Of a stretch of 64,000 nt of DNA, positions 22,176 through 33,600 are shown in pieces. Source of the DNA: Catonia carolina (lineage: Eukaryota > Arthropoda > Insecta > Hemiptera > Achilidae). The position numbers and the translations under genes are program-made. Each line of letters begins with the position of its first letter. The first letter of the stretch is position 1. The DNA lies in assembly GCA_035578175.1 (NCBI GenBank), contig JAQMRL010000001.1, positions 375,167,220 through 375,231,219 on the forward strand. Reading direction: 5' to 3'. The notes beneath the pieces are model-generated. The model saw nothing but the letters and a program-made list of their open reading frames with translations, searched no databases and had not been told where the DNA came from.

Positions 22176-23175
22176 ATCTGGTGTGAAACACTCACACAAC
22201 TTTCTCTTGCCAATGCAAATGATTAATAATATACCTAACATTATTAATAAAATATTAGAAATAAACAAAAACTAACCTCAAAAACATAACCTTATTTTAA
22301 TCACGAGTGAATGACGCAAAATGACAATCGAACTCAGTTTGGCTTAAAAATACGGAAAATCACGCTTTCACGCTAAACTAGGCTCTGTAGAGAAAAATGC
22401 TCTAAACAAAAGTTGTAGATCTTTTAATTTTCTATAACTTTTATTATATATACTTTTGTCGTAAAATGCATACTAAGACCGAAATGTTAAAAAAATCGAT
22501 TTTTCTCACGTTTTCGTGAGAAAAAAACAGAAAATCGCAAATTACCGCTAAACTAAGCGTTATACAAAAAAATGTTTGAAACAGAAGTTGTAGGTTTTTA
22601 AATTCTCTACAACTTTTATTATATAAGTTTTTGCGCTGAAATTTATATTAAAGCCGTAATCTTAAAAAAACAACGTTTTTACGTGAAAACAGCCTCACCG
22701 AGAATTTCAGCAAACATGGCGCCTACCCTATCTTGTAGAGAATAAAAAATTGAGTAAAATAGGCGATTTTAAAAAAAATCGTAGGACCAGTTTTTGAGAA
22801 AATCGCAAAAAACTGAAAAATTATACGAATAAACTACTACTTCCGGTTGACCGATTTTGATGAAAATGTTCGTGTCGCGTCCGGTAGTGGTATGTAACTT
22901 AAGTTTCAAGTTTCAAGTTCGTACGATGTTCTGTTCTTGAGATATTCTGTTCACACACACACACACAGACACACAGACACACACACACAGACACACAGAC
23001 ACACAGACACACAGACACACAGACACACAGACACACACACAGACCAATCGCTAAAAACATGTTTTTTGGGTTCAGGGGGTCTGAAAACGTATAGATCCGG
23101 TGAAAACTCGATTTCGAAAAATCGACATGAAAACAATACTTTCCTTCCTATATATTCATATAGGCAAGAGAAAGT
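22176..23175 (-). mobile_element. Helentron-like non-autonomous element (copy 5)
   Basis: Full length and well preserved. It has the hairpin end (GTGTGAAACACTCACAC), the sub-terminal repeat ACTTTCTCTTGCC, the CATGGCGCCTACC block, a long CACAGA/CA microsatellite (22952-23044) and the inverted sub-terminal repeat GGCAAGAGAAAGT. It is inserted within a (TAA)n tract with no longer target duplication, as expected for rolling-circle elements. Confidence 0.88.
22952..23044 (+). repeat. CA/CACAGA microsatellite inside the Helentron-like element
   Basis: About 90 bases of CA repeats with regularly spaced AGAC interruptions (ACACAG units). The array sits at the same place in every full copy but differs in length and motif from copy to copy. 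Confidence 0.9.
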
Positions 23176-23337
23176 AATAATAATAATAATTAAATAATAT
23201 CAAAAATATTTTAAATTTCATTCTTTTAAAAGCCAGTCAAATTCAATAAAAATTTTATTTAAAACCGATTTTCTTTTGTTTTATTTTGATTGTCATTTGT
23301 TTTTATGTGTTAAATAAGTTAGAAGTAAATACTAATT

Positions 23338-23745
23338 GTTACAAGCCGTGGGGGAATACCAGGTATATGTGATAAGTACAGAATTCGAATGAGTCTATTT
23401 TCGTTTTCAGAAAGTTTAGTTTAAAACGTCTATTAATAAATGATTTTGTAAAGGTTATGGTACGTGTTAAGTCAATATGCAACAGTACGTTAGTTACGTA
23501 CCAGGGTGTGTCTGCAACGATCCGTATATGCACTTAAAATTTTGTAACTTTAAAAGCATTGTAATTTCATGGTTTACTAAGGACTTAGTGGAGCCAAATA
23601 TCTGACGCCCGTTAGTCAAATTAGGTTGGAGCAGAGATTTGTAAAATATAACAGTTTTAAGAGAAGAGGGAGTTTTGACCTCCTGGAGAGTAATGTGTTG
23701 AGTTATTATCTTTAAATACACAACGTTGAACCAAATTTCAAGGTT
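23338..23745 (-). pseudogene. Jockey-like LINE, C-terminal tail
   Basis: The minus-strand frames 23494-23721 and 23339-23533 overlap in different frames. Together they read as the end of a Jockey-type ORF2: SSLKTVIFYKSLLQPNLTNG, then LVNHEITMLLKLQNFK, then ADTPWYVTN and LHIDLTRT. The motif order matches the tail at 3.7-4.0 kb (IIQRFQSK...APWYVTN). A frameshift and changed residues make it non-functional. The RT core is missing. Confidence 0.75.
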
Positions 23746-24815
23746 TAGTTCAGTTTTTAAGGTATGAATTATATCTAGGTAGTTGATTTCATTTTATAAA
23801 CATTCATTTTTTTCTTCACCAAAATAAATTTTCAAATTTTATTTACTACGTAACACAAAAATTATTGTTATTTTACGATTTGAGGAACGGTAACTTGAAT
23901 TACCCATAAACATTGATATAGCTAACCATAAAATTTGAATAACGCATACCTATTTAATTGCATTATTATACGATATCGCGTAATAAAATAATATTATTGT
24001 AATGCCCAGTACAAGTTCATTTCAAATGTTATTATTGTGCGTATCAGATACAGTATTGATTATTTGAGGTTTGAATCATCTATCTAACAACAAATTTGAG
24101 ACCAAACAATAATAGACAAATTTAATTATCTTTATCTCGTAAATTTCACAGCCATCACGAATAGAGCTGATATTCGGTTCAAAAATGGAAAAAAACTTTA
24201 GAATTTGCTTTATTTTATATAGGTATCTCTTAGGCTTAGAGAATCTGTATGCCAATTTTCAAAATTGTAGTTCTTTAGGATGGCAAAGAATTTGTTATTC
24301 CTGTAAGGTAGTTACCCTTTTCCTAATTACATTTAGAAACATAGAAATTCTTACTTGTTACCATTTTTAAAAATGCACATCTGTTTTGAGAAGTGTACCT
24401 CTTCTAAAACGAAATAGATAATATTTAATGTTTATTTCTTTGGAATAACTACGTTCTTTTTTAATACTTGGGAACGAATGATCGAAATTAAAATGCTCTA
24501 TTTTCTTTAGTTATAAGTTTTAGAATAAGTCCAGTGATTTTCAGAATGATAACACTAGAAAGGTTTAAAAATATTATTTATTTCTTGAGGGTAGTTAACT
24601 CCACTTTATCGTCCTACGTGCATGAGATTGAATTCCAATTCCTAATTTAATACAGGATCCCTTGAAAAAGTGTATGTCAATTTTCAGAAGTGTATTTCTT
24701 CGGGAATATACATAAATATTTGTTTACTTATGGTAGTACTTCTATTCTATCCCTTATCATACAATAAAAATTGCAAAGCTTTTTAATTCGTTGATCTTCT
24801 CCTTCGGCTTTATTA

Positions 24816-25330
24816 GGCCGCTCTCACACCGGTGAAATTCGACCTCAACGCGATTAAAATGACTCGACTTCGACTCGACCGAAAAACGAGTCGCGTCGTG
24901 CATGGTCACACATAGAAGGGACTCGACCTCGACACAACTGTTCAACCTTTTCTTCGACGCAACCTTTTCTTCGAATCCACCTGCAGTTTGCAAAATGTCA
25001 AGTGACATTAAGATACGTTTCATATTGCAAAGAAGATGTAGTCGTTGCTTATTACTATTTAAGAAGAAAACAGAAAAAAACCGCAGCTGTTGGACATCAC
25101 CGTACGTAAGAAATAATCGTAATAGAGGAGCGTATGTGTGTGCCCAGGAACTCTCCTGTGATGAAAACAAATTTAAGTATTTTTATCGGATGCCAAAAGA
25201 AAGGTAATGTCTCGCCTAGAATATTTCGTCAAATTAAAATTGTTCAGACAGAGTTGGTAATAGTCCTCCCCTGTTTCCCTCCTCATCTGCTGTACGCCAT
25301 TCTCGTCCAATTAAATCCAACCACCAGTGT
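24816..25330 (+). mobile_element. PIF/Harbinger DNA transposon, 5' end
   Basis: A TTA trinucleotide at 24813-24815, the usual Harbinger target duplication, is followed by GGCCGCTCTCACACCGGTG, which has the look of a Harbinger terminal inverted repeat. A transposase-like first exon follows. No matching right end (inverted repeat followed by TTA/TAA) was found, so the element is truncated on the 3' side; the limit near 25330 is approximate. Confidence 0.65.
24995..25207 (+). pseudogene. Harbinger transposase N-terminal exon
   Basis: From ATG 24995 the frame carries KKKTEKNRSCWTSPYVRNN, RGAYVCAQEL and FKYFYRMP. This matches the pattern R-x-W-V-x-P-W-L...RGAY...L-x-E-L...F-x-x-Y-x-R-M of Harbinger nuclease (HARBI1-like) N-termini. 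The frame stops just after RMPKER at a GTAATG, where a splice donor is plausible. The DDE catalytic domain is not found downstream, so the gene is incomplete. The long minus-strand frame over the same bases (24757-25170) is a shadow. Confidence 0.6.
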
Positions 25331-26060
25331 TTAAGTCACAATATACAATTAACTATTTTGAGAATAATAGTTGTTCTGGAAGGTACAGACATGATATTTA
25401 TAATTTTAGAAGAACCATGTGATTCACCTTTTTAACTCTTTGTAAGTAAATTGTCGAAATTTAAAAGCTTTACTTCTTCTAGGTACCCCTATAAAACACT
25501 TACGCCGATTTTGGAACTGACATCTTGGAGAAGTTATAGAAAAATATGTATATTTTACCCACCAGCATCAAGTGTTTTACTTTACTTTTACTTTTACTTT
25601 TGTATTACTTAGTAAATCCACATGCCGATTTTCAGATTTTTAGCTCTACCCTCGGAAAATCGTATACTAATGTAAATTGCATAAGGGTATTTTAGCCCCT
25701 CTTTTTAACCCTTAGGATCAAATAATTAAAGTTCAAATACTTTTATATTTTATTATGGTTAAAATAACTGTGCTTACTTTGAAATTGCAACACTTCTGAA
25801 GGTATATAAATAATATTTATTATTTTACGATCACACCACTGTTTAACCCCTTAGCAATAAATCCTAAGAAAAATTATTAAGATAATTTAAAATGCTAGGA
25901 TTTTAAATGGTCAAAATTATAATACTTTTCCTAAGTATATTATTTGAATAGGGTGGATGCCGATTTTTAGAACTGTTGCTCTTCAGGAAGGTAAAGAAAT
26001 AATAAATATTGTTTAAGGGTAGTCATTTTATTTGTTTTACTTTTTAAGCGTAAGTGATAA

Positions 26061-26939
26061 AAATGCTATTTATTTACATTTTCTACGAAACAAATTTTGG
26101 TTACTGAATTTCAGCTATGTATGAAAGTTAAAAATTTAGTGATGAGTGAGTGAGTGCGTCAGTCAGTAAGGGAATTAATATTTTTGTTATACAGATACGT
26201 ATTCATATTTATTGATTCAATAAAAACGTAATATTATACGTTATTATCGTATAAATATTGTACGATACTTTAATTTTATTACAATTTGAGATAACGAGTG
26301 TTTAATAACATAATAATAATAATAATAATATGCAAATGATAATAAAATTACATTTAGAAATTCAAACCGTTAGACTAGAGTACTATTAGTTTTTCTATTA
26401 CATTTTTAATGGAGAAAAATGACTACGCTTTAAGTATGGTAACGCAGACCTAATACGAGTATAATGGATAAAATACATGGTACACATTTTACGAAAATTA
26501 CTTGGGACGGTGTTTGCCGTTAAAAAGATAAATGTTCTATTAGTACATTAGTACGAGGTTATCTAGCTCACGGATATGGAACAGTAAATGCATGCAAATT
26601 ACTCACGAATACCCTCCTCGTGATTGGTCTCCGATGCAATTAGGCATTTTTAATTTAAGTAATTTTTTATATTTTTACCTACTCGAACGTAAATAGTTTA
26701 AACGGAAAGTAATTTTTCTAACACAAAAATGTTGTTTAAATTACATAGGAGTATTCCAAAAATGTCAAATTAATTGATTTCTCTACTTCAATTTATTTTC
26801 ACAATTGTTCTCTAATTATTTACTCCTAGGTTTGTTTGTTGTAAGATTAAAAGATTGAAATTAAAATTTATTTATAATTCTTAATTTTTTTTTAATTCCT
26901 TTCGCTCTGTGGTAAACATCGCGGATTTAAAACTTTTAA
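26061..26939. other. No gene recognised
   Basis: AT-rich. It holds a GAGTGAGTGCGTCAGTCAGT simple repeat (about 26144-26168) and an (AAT)n tract at about 26311-26331. Confidence 0.4.
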
Positions 26940-27060
26940 AATTCGTTTCCGTGGTTGTCCGATACCTCGTTGTCCATTTGGCTTGTAGGTAAACACCGGT
27001 TTCGAGCTACGATTATCTGGTATCCAAAACAAATTTCAATTGCATGATCCAAAAATTTGA
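26940..27060 (-). pseudogene. LINE C-terminal snippet
   Basis: The minus strand reads FTYKPNGQRGIGQPRKR, the counterpart of YKPTGRRDIGRPRNRW near residues 457-472 of the intact LINE RT at 38-39.5 kb. Only about 30 codons remain. Confidence 0.5.
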
Positions 27061-27287
27061 ATATCCTCATTTCAATTAATTTTAATGTTTCATGGTCCCC
27101 ATGAAGTAAACATTTTTAGAAAAGGTTTTGCTTGTAAAGGTTTTGCTTTTTGCTTGTATTGCTTGTATAAAGGGTTTTTGTCTTCATCATAAAAATAAAC
27201 TTTACGGATTAAGCCCCCAACTTGTATGTTTCAACTTCCAACTTAATCTGGTATTTCTATAAGAAATTGGAATATCTATCTCTTCCG

Positions 27288-27345
27288 AGGTCGTCCGATA
27301 CCTCGTTGTCCATTTGGCTTCGATTTTTTGGATCTTTCATTGTTT
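27288..27345 (-). pseudogene. LINE C-terminal snippet, second copy
   Basis: KPNGQRGIGRPRKR is encoded on the minus strand, repeating 27 identical bases of the snippet at about 26960 at a distance of about 340 bases. It is either a local duplication or two independent 3' fragments. Confidence 0.5.
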
Positions 27346-28066
27346 GACATCCGCAACATGACAATACCAGTCTTATCTATATTTACAAATGGTTTATATC
27401 ACCCCCGACACATTCATTTCAAGCCTAATATCTTCATTTCTTTTATGGTCTAGCAATCGATAAAAGTTTAACAATCTCTTCTCAGTAGCGGCTATTCTTA
27501 ACATCCACGGAGCAGTTGAGGAGTGACAAAACTTTAAAACGGTCTTCTTCCGCATATTACCGGTCAGCGATTTCCTCAGGTGATTTATAAAAGTTTTTGA
27601 ATGATTTTCGATTTAATTCGTGTATGTCTTATTTGTTCAAAGACAAAAATGACTACAAAGATTGGGTGAAATTTAAGAAGTGAATTGTTTACAACCAACC
27701 CTAGAAGCGTTTTTAGTATAATCTATGTAGCTCCAATATTAAGCGTACTACGGTTTACTACGGTGAAATAATATAAAATCCAGTTTTCTCAAAAACGTCT
27801 CCAATGATTTCGATTGAACTTTCTTACTTACTATAGTATATTAGCTGAACTCATTAGGATGGAGTCATGGTATTTCCTGCAAAACTCATCGAGAAAACTG
27901 GTCTTTTTCAAAATTACAACTTTTAGGTTTATTTCAGAGCAAAAATGTGTGAACAAAAGTGTTTAAAAATTTACAATGCTATAATTTCCGTTATCTAATT
28001 CTTCGTCCAACGTTTAATTGAGTGAAAATTTGTGATTTACTGCAATTTGAAAAATCATCATTAAAA
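27346..28066. other. No gene recognised
   Basis: AT-rich. The segment 27760-28020 has the phrasing of old repeats in this genome (for example TTTTCTCAAAAACG) but no second copy was found here. Confidence 0.35.
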
Positions 28067-28294
28067 TTAGTTTATTTCATGATGATTTTTTACATTTTTG
28101 ACCACATAAAGCTTGTATAACCTGTTACAGATACAGTATAAAAAGGACATAATATAGTGAGTAAAATATAACACTGCTGGAATATTTCTAGGAAAGTTAG
28201 CGCAGTATGTAAAACCATAGATACATTTCATTACAAATTTTTGAATTTTGAAAAGGTTATCAAGAAAGGTAAATTTTTCTTTTTTATCAAACAT
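28067..28294 (-). pseudogene. Possible LINE C-terminal fragment
   Basis: The minus-strand frame contains FLDNLFKIQKFVMKCIYGFT, which loosely fits the LFKLQKKVIRIIxG pattern in the C-terminal tails of CR1/Jockey-type LINEs. No other motif supports it, and the composition is strongly AT-driven. It could be a chance frame. Confidence 0.2.
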
Positions 28295-30056
28295 TAGTAA
28301 AATTCTTGCCAGGTATCTAATCCTCGAGTTTTTGACATATCATGAAGAGATATATCGGCTGAATATAAAATTACAATATCTTTAATTTTTCCACTCCGTG
28401 AGTTCACGTCTCCCACACAGAGCTGTTGTTCCATCAATTCACTCAACGTTCGAAATTCTTAATTAAAAATATGTTATACGAGCCGAAATATAAGTTTATT
28501 TTGGGACCACAAAACAAAAGGGGTTTAAAACCCTCGCAGACAACACTAACACAGTTCTTCACTTCGGGAATTCACTCTTGGAATTTAGAGAGCTTCATAA
28601 CAGTTACTTAACCTCACACTAATGGAAACCTAAGGACTTATTATTTCAAACTTTTAAATAATTAAAAATATTCCATTCTTTACAAAACGTCTGATATTGT
28701 TGACCACATAAAATTAAATTTTAAATATTATACTATTTGAAAATTAGACAGTAAGTTGGTTCCGTTTTCCGTGTGGTATAGTATTATTGTGTTTCTTTCT
28801 AAAGGGTTTGAAAGTAATTTAAATAATATAAAAGGGAATTACTACATACTTATTCGTGGTTAAAACCTCCGTAGTCGGTTTAAATATCCTTCCTGAATTT
28901 AATACTGAATAGTTCCTTTATTTATTTTTTAGACCTTTAGAGCTTGATACATAAAAAGTTGAGTTAAGCAATGTCATCTCCGCAAGAAATTTATTTAAAA
29001 AATAAACCATCTGTATTTTCAAAAAAAATGAAATGAATTCACATCGCATTTTTTAAACGAGTTTTACGCTGTCGTATACAAAGTATTTAACCATACAACA
29101 GAGAATTAAAAATTATATAACCCCACTTTTACTAGAATTTGTATGAAAAAAGCACTCGTGTTTCTGTTATATTCAAAAAAAATATGAGTTCAAATGTAAT
29201 AATAGAGTACCTATTCATATAAATACACAAACAGCGCTTTAGCAGAGGCCTCTGGTGCATATCGGAATAGGCGCATGGCAACTGATTTTGTATTCCAGTC
29301 AAGTACGTAACATAAACATCAATCAATGTACGATTCATCCACGAACTGGATTACTGGATGACTATAAAGCAGTATCTGATAGGCCTAAATGTTCTAAATC
29401 CTTTGCTACATTTATATTATACTCGGGAATAAACAGTTTAACGTTATACATACTGAAACAAATGTATTTTCTCATAAATTAGACATATGTATCCCTACAC
29501 AAGAAGATCTACGAATTAAACCGAATAACAAGGCTGAAAATATTAATACTGTGGAAATTTAAATGATTTATTATCTTATAAGAGAAGTTTAATTTGTAAC
29601 AAAACACTAATACAACAATCAAATTGCAAACGCGCTTGTCGCGGGCTTTAAATAATAATAATAATTTTGCCTTTAAATATAATATACTATATATAATCAA
29701 TTACTTATAATCTAAGACTAGATTAAACTACGATATACAACTGAGTAATTAATATATATATTTAATGACAGTTTTACAAACTTTACGTAAGTAATCTAAG
29801 AAACAATCTATCTTCAATACGATCAACGTTTTCACAGGAAATTAGGAAGTCACAAAAACGTTATTAGCTCATTACATTTACTCCACGACGGCTGAAGCGA
29901 GGTTCAAACAGAAGTTTGTTCTTAGTCTGAAAATTCCAATTAATGAAATAGTATACCACAAACACTAACACCAAATTTAGGAAAAATAGATACAGAAATT
30001 CCATCGGTGCGTAATCTGCTTCTTCGTGTCACATAAAATGCTATTATTTTTAATAT
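28295..30056. other. No gene recognised
   Basis: AT-rich intergenic DNA with small overlapping frames on both strands that match no family, and a short (AAT)n near 29650. Confidence 0.4.
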
Positions 30057-30726
30057 TGTGACACATCGCTAAGGTCCGTCCCGGGATCTAGGTAATTAAA
30101 TAATTAATACACAAAAGTTCACAATTACAAGTATTTATTACAACTTAAAGATTTACAAATAAATAATAAACTAATTATAATGAAGTAATACAATAAATAA
30201 CTTAATACTACTTACAAACAATTATATCGAATGCACATAAGCAATAAAACTGAATACACAATGCACATATGCAATAAGACTGAATAACAATGCCTCGGAA
30301 CCGTTAACTTGATCTTTAGCATCAATAGCACGCAATAAACACTCGTCAAAGATCAAACGAATACTGACTGCACTCGAATAACTGCACTCGGGCTCTCTTT
30401 ATATAGGTAGATCAAAGAGATAATTCTAGCAAAACATAGAAATTCGATACAAATAATAAAGTACAAAAACCCTTTTTTATTCGTATTGGAAAACTCTTAA
30501 CTATTGTAAACAAGTCACAATAGAATAAAAGGTGTTACAGGTAATCAACCGACTCTTTCACAAATAGTTGTAGAACAAAGACCCTACCTTATTATACACT
30601 CCTTTTTAAGTAGGTATCTTTTATAACTAACCCTATTGTTATTTTTTCACTCTATTATCTACTCTTTAACATTTTATGAATTAAGTACTAGAAATTTCTC
30701 AAGCCATACTCTTCGATATTGTCACA
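30057..30726 (-). mobile_element. Solo LTR (Ty3/Gypsy-type), inverted relative to the one at 6.6 kb
   Basis: On the minus strand it begins TGTGACAATATCGAAGAG and ends TAGCGATGTGTCACA, with ATAT on both sides (30053-30056 and 30727-30730). It is the same family as 6640-7423, about 110 bp shorter, and shares the promoter region (TATATAAAG, then GTCAGTATTCGTTTGATC). A short duplication of ACTGCACTCG occurs just downstream of the TATA box. No internal retroelement genes flank it. Confidence 0.85.
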
Positions 30727-30798
30727 ATATGTTCACCATCAGCTCATTTGTAAATTTAAAAATTTTTTGCAACTTTTTACAATATTATTATTCTTTTT

Positions 30799-30956
30799 TA
30801 CTTTCTCTTGCCTATATGAATGTATAGGAAGGAAAGTATTGTTTTCATGTAGATTTTCGAAATCGAGTTTTCAGCGGGTCTACACGTTTTTAGAACCCCT
30901 GAACCCAAAAAACGTGTTTTATCGATTGGTCTCTGGGTGTGTGTGTGTGCGCACGC

Positions 30957-30987
<31 letters not shown>

Positions 30988-31756
30988 TATGTGTGAACAG
31001 AATATCTCAAGAATGGAACATCGTACGAACTTGAAACTTGAAACTTAAGTTAGATACCAGACCCGACACAAAAATTTTCATCAAAATCAGTCGACCGAAA
31101 TTATTCGTGTCATTTTTCACTTTTCTGCGATATTCTCAAAAACGGCTCCTACAACTTTTTTTAAAAATCGCCTTATTTACAAAATTGTTTATACTCTACA
31201 AGATAGGGTAGGCACCATGTCTACTGAAATTCTTGGAAGGGTGGTTTTCTCGTAAAAAATTGTTTTTTTTAAGATTGCGGCTTTAATATGCATTTAGGCG
31301 CAAAAATGTATATAATAAAAGTTGTAGAGAATATAAAATCCTACAACTTTAATTAAACTTTTTTTATGTAACGCTTAGTTTAGCGAAATGTAGCCATTTT
31401 CGTTTTTTCACGAAAATGAGTAAAAAATCGATTTTTTTTTAAGATTTCAGCCTTAGTATGCATTTTACGACAAAAGTGTATATAATCAAATTTATAGGAA
31501 ATTAAAAGATCTACAGCTTTTATTTAGAGCATTTTTCCCTACAGAGCCTAGTTTAGAATTAAAGAGTGATTTTCCGTATTTTTAAGCCAAACTAAGGTTG
31601 ATTTTCATTTTGCGTCTTTCAATCATGATTAAAATTATATTATGTTTATTGAGGTTAGTTTTTTTGTTAATTTTTAATATTTTATTACTAATGTTAGGTT
31701 ATAATGTTAATTATTTGCATTGGCAAGAGAAAGTTGTGTGAGTGTTTCACACCAGT
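30799..31756 (+). mobile_element. Helentron-like non-autonomous element (copy 6, reference orientation)
   Basis: The only plus-strand copy. The 5' sub-terminal repeat ACTTTCTCTTGCC is at 30800-30812. Conserved text with TTTTTAGAACCCCTGAACCC follows, then a GT/GC microsatellite at 30936-30994 and the body. The 3' sub-terminal repeat GGCAAGAGAAAGT is at 31722-31734. A 6-bp stem/5-base loop hairpin (GTGTGA-GTGTT-TCACAC, 31736-31752) comes next, ending CAG plus a T run. Inverted sub-terminal repeats of 13-15 bp, an internal microsatellite and a 3' hairpin, with insertion in T/A runs and no clear TSD, are the published hallmarks of HINE/DINE-1-type Helentron derivatives. It codes for nothing. Confidence 0.8.
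30936..30994 (+). repeat. Alternating purine-pyrimidine GT/GC tract
   Basis: About 58 bases of almost unbroken purine-pyrimidine alternation with a CG-rich core (GCGCACGCGCGCGCGC...), flanked by GT repeats. Such tracts favour left-handed Z-DNA. It is the microsatellite slot of the Helentron-like element. Confidence 0.85.
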
Positions 31757-31764
31757 TTTTTATC

Positions 31765-32060
31765 CCAAATGCCAAACCTCTCTGTCCATCCCATCAGCCT
31801 CCTGCAGGTCACTACTGGTCATTGCCTCCACAACTCAATTCATCCATTGCTTTGCAATGGATTGTACCATCCCAACTTAGCCAACTATCATCGTCCATCC
31901 GACGCAGATGTCCATACCACAATAGTGCATTTTTTGTTCTATTTCATCTAATACACTGTTTGGCCTTTCTCCTTTTACTCGGATTGTTTCATTCTGCATG
32001 TGATTGCAAAATCCGACAACTTCTCCAGAAGTCCATCTGCACGGCTGCGATCATGCACTA
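31765..32060 (-). pseudogene. LINE C-terminal fragment
   Basis: Read on the minus strand: AVQMDFWRSCRIL, then a stretch with stops, then ALLWYGHLRRMDDDSW. The order (aromatic 'VxMDFLRRSCRI' block followed by 'L-x-WYGHLxRM') is the C-terminal tail of many insect LINEs. Stops and frame changes show decay. It begins right after the Helentron-like copy 6. Confidence 0.65.
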
Positions 32061-33404
32061 TAAATTTCCTAACCCTTTTCTTTGTTGTGATCCAAATTCC
32101 CTTTGACCACAAAATGTAACTTACAGAACAAACAGACAAAAATTTTAAATAAAGTATTTTACAAGGAATTAAAAATACTTCATTTTCTTAATGTAACGCG
32201 ACAAAATCTTTATACAACGCTTAGTTTAGGAAAAAAACGCATTGAAATTGTTCCATTCTGTGCTGAGTCATTTTGCATTGTTGATCTCGTAAACTTAAAA
32301 CTGTTGATACAGCGTCAAAAAATAAAAAAGTAATTAAAATTTAACACTGCCCAAAGATCAGCGAGAAAGTAAGTCTAGTCTGCAAACCATTTTTTCAGAT
32401 TAATTTTGTTTTAAAGATTATTTTTATTAATGCGAAATTTAGTGTAATTTTAAATGTAAGAAAATATCTTGAAAAAGCTATAGAGAAATAAATATTGTAA
32501 CAAAATATTCTTGTCCAATTTAATCCCTACAAATTGAGTGTAACTTTCTTGGAATTGAATGAGATAAACTTGTAGTTCATTAATTCAATTAATTTAATTA
32601 ACTACATAATTAAAGAAACCTGTTCACATTTGGTCATGTATTTAGTTAGATAAGGCTGCCGACCTAATGGAAGTACGTAATTTAGAATAAAGGGTATTGC
32701 TAGAGATATGCTGTCACTCTTGAAACGGAACATTTTATGTTACTCGAAAGGGTAATTTTGTTTTCAGACTTCTTTTAAATTAAACTTTGTTCTTACTCTC
32801 TACTTTAGTTAACCCTACTGTTATTTTCTTCCCTTTTTTACTTTTGTAATTTCGAACAAGGCAAAGCCATTCATTGTATTTTTGTACTTGTTTGACATCT
32901 AAAAAAGTTCTGAAGTTTTACAAATAAAATGTAAAATTAGCAAGAGATGAGATAGTTACACTTTCAAGAGTAAACAAAACTACTTTTAAAGCCTTCTAGA
33001 ACTACGTGACTTTAAAATATTATGCAACGTGTATATTTTGACAAAGATAAATTACTCTTGTGAAAATGTTTTCTCAAAAAAATTTTAATTGACATATTTA
33101 AATAATAGGCTTCCTGCTCAGAAACACAGATGTATTTGAGGTATTTTATATTGAAAATTGTTAATTTCTATTAAGTTACTAATACTTTTTTCAAATTTTT
33201 ATCACTTTACAAAAATTTTATATTACTATTTCTTTAACAATTATTAGCGACCTTAGAGAGATGCATTAATTAAACACGTTTACTGCTTTTCCCGGTTTCA
33301 TCCCACAGTTACACTTTCTCTTAATATCACTTCAAAAACACCAGTACCAAATTTTAGAACTGTAGCCCGTCGGGAAAGTATAAGAAAGAAATAGTACCAT
33401 TTCT
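32061..33404. other. No gene recognised
   Basis: AT-rich spacer. The phrase at 33350 (AATTTTAGAACTGTAGCCCG) is related to the decayed array at 24-26 kb. Confidence 0.4.
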
Positions 33405-33600
33405 TTCCTCCAGCACTACAGCCGCATGTGAGTCTTGGCCTCCAATACCAATTTCCAGTATCGTCCTCTATTCCTTGACAACCCCAAGTATCCTCTCACT
33501 TTTAAGATCCTTCGAAGATCGTTAGTTACGTCATCAAGCCTTCTAATTCTAAATCAACCCCTCTTCTGGTACCATGAATCTGAGTCTTTGTGTATTCCTC
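33405..33600 (-). pseudogene. LINE C-terminal fragment (WLDDV...EAKTH type)
   Basis: The minus strand encodes RRLDDVTNDLRRILKVRG, then WKLVLEAKTHMRL and a stop, which is the extreme C-terminus of a LINE ORF2 after the GRPxKRW motif. Just upstream on the same strand HGTRRG is readable. The overlapping plus-strand frame (33435-33743) is a shadow. Confidence 0.6.

Larger units (their letters stand above)
24190..26060. repeat. Degenerate array of related short units, split by a Harbinger end
   Basis: Variants of a phrase like GCCGATTTTCAGAACTGTAG followed by CTCTTC and GGAAGGTA recur at about 24246, 24375, 24535, 24670, 25375, 25630, 25790 and 25960, often followed by AAATATT-rich text. Spacing is irregular (about 120-170 bases). 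A related phrase occurs at 33350. The Harbinger piece (24816-25330) lies inside the array. Confidence 0.45.

Noticed and set aside
22951..23197. Frames made of His-Thr or Val-Cys repeats over CA arrays (also near 9871, 30719-31048 and 62902-63175)
   Set aside because: They are translations of microsatellite and Helentron-like sequence; the frames are not kept between copies.
24757..25170. 137-codon minus-strand frame
   Set aside because: It lies opposite the Harbinger N-terminal exon, whose motifs are recognisable on the plus strand; the minus frame matches nothing.
26311..26331. Possible CRISPR or satellite array in AAT/TAA repeats
   Set aside because: Simple trinucleotide repeat; no spacers, and the DNA is eukaryotic.
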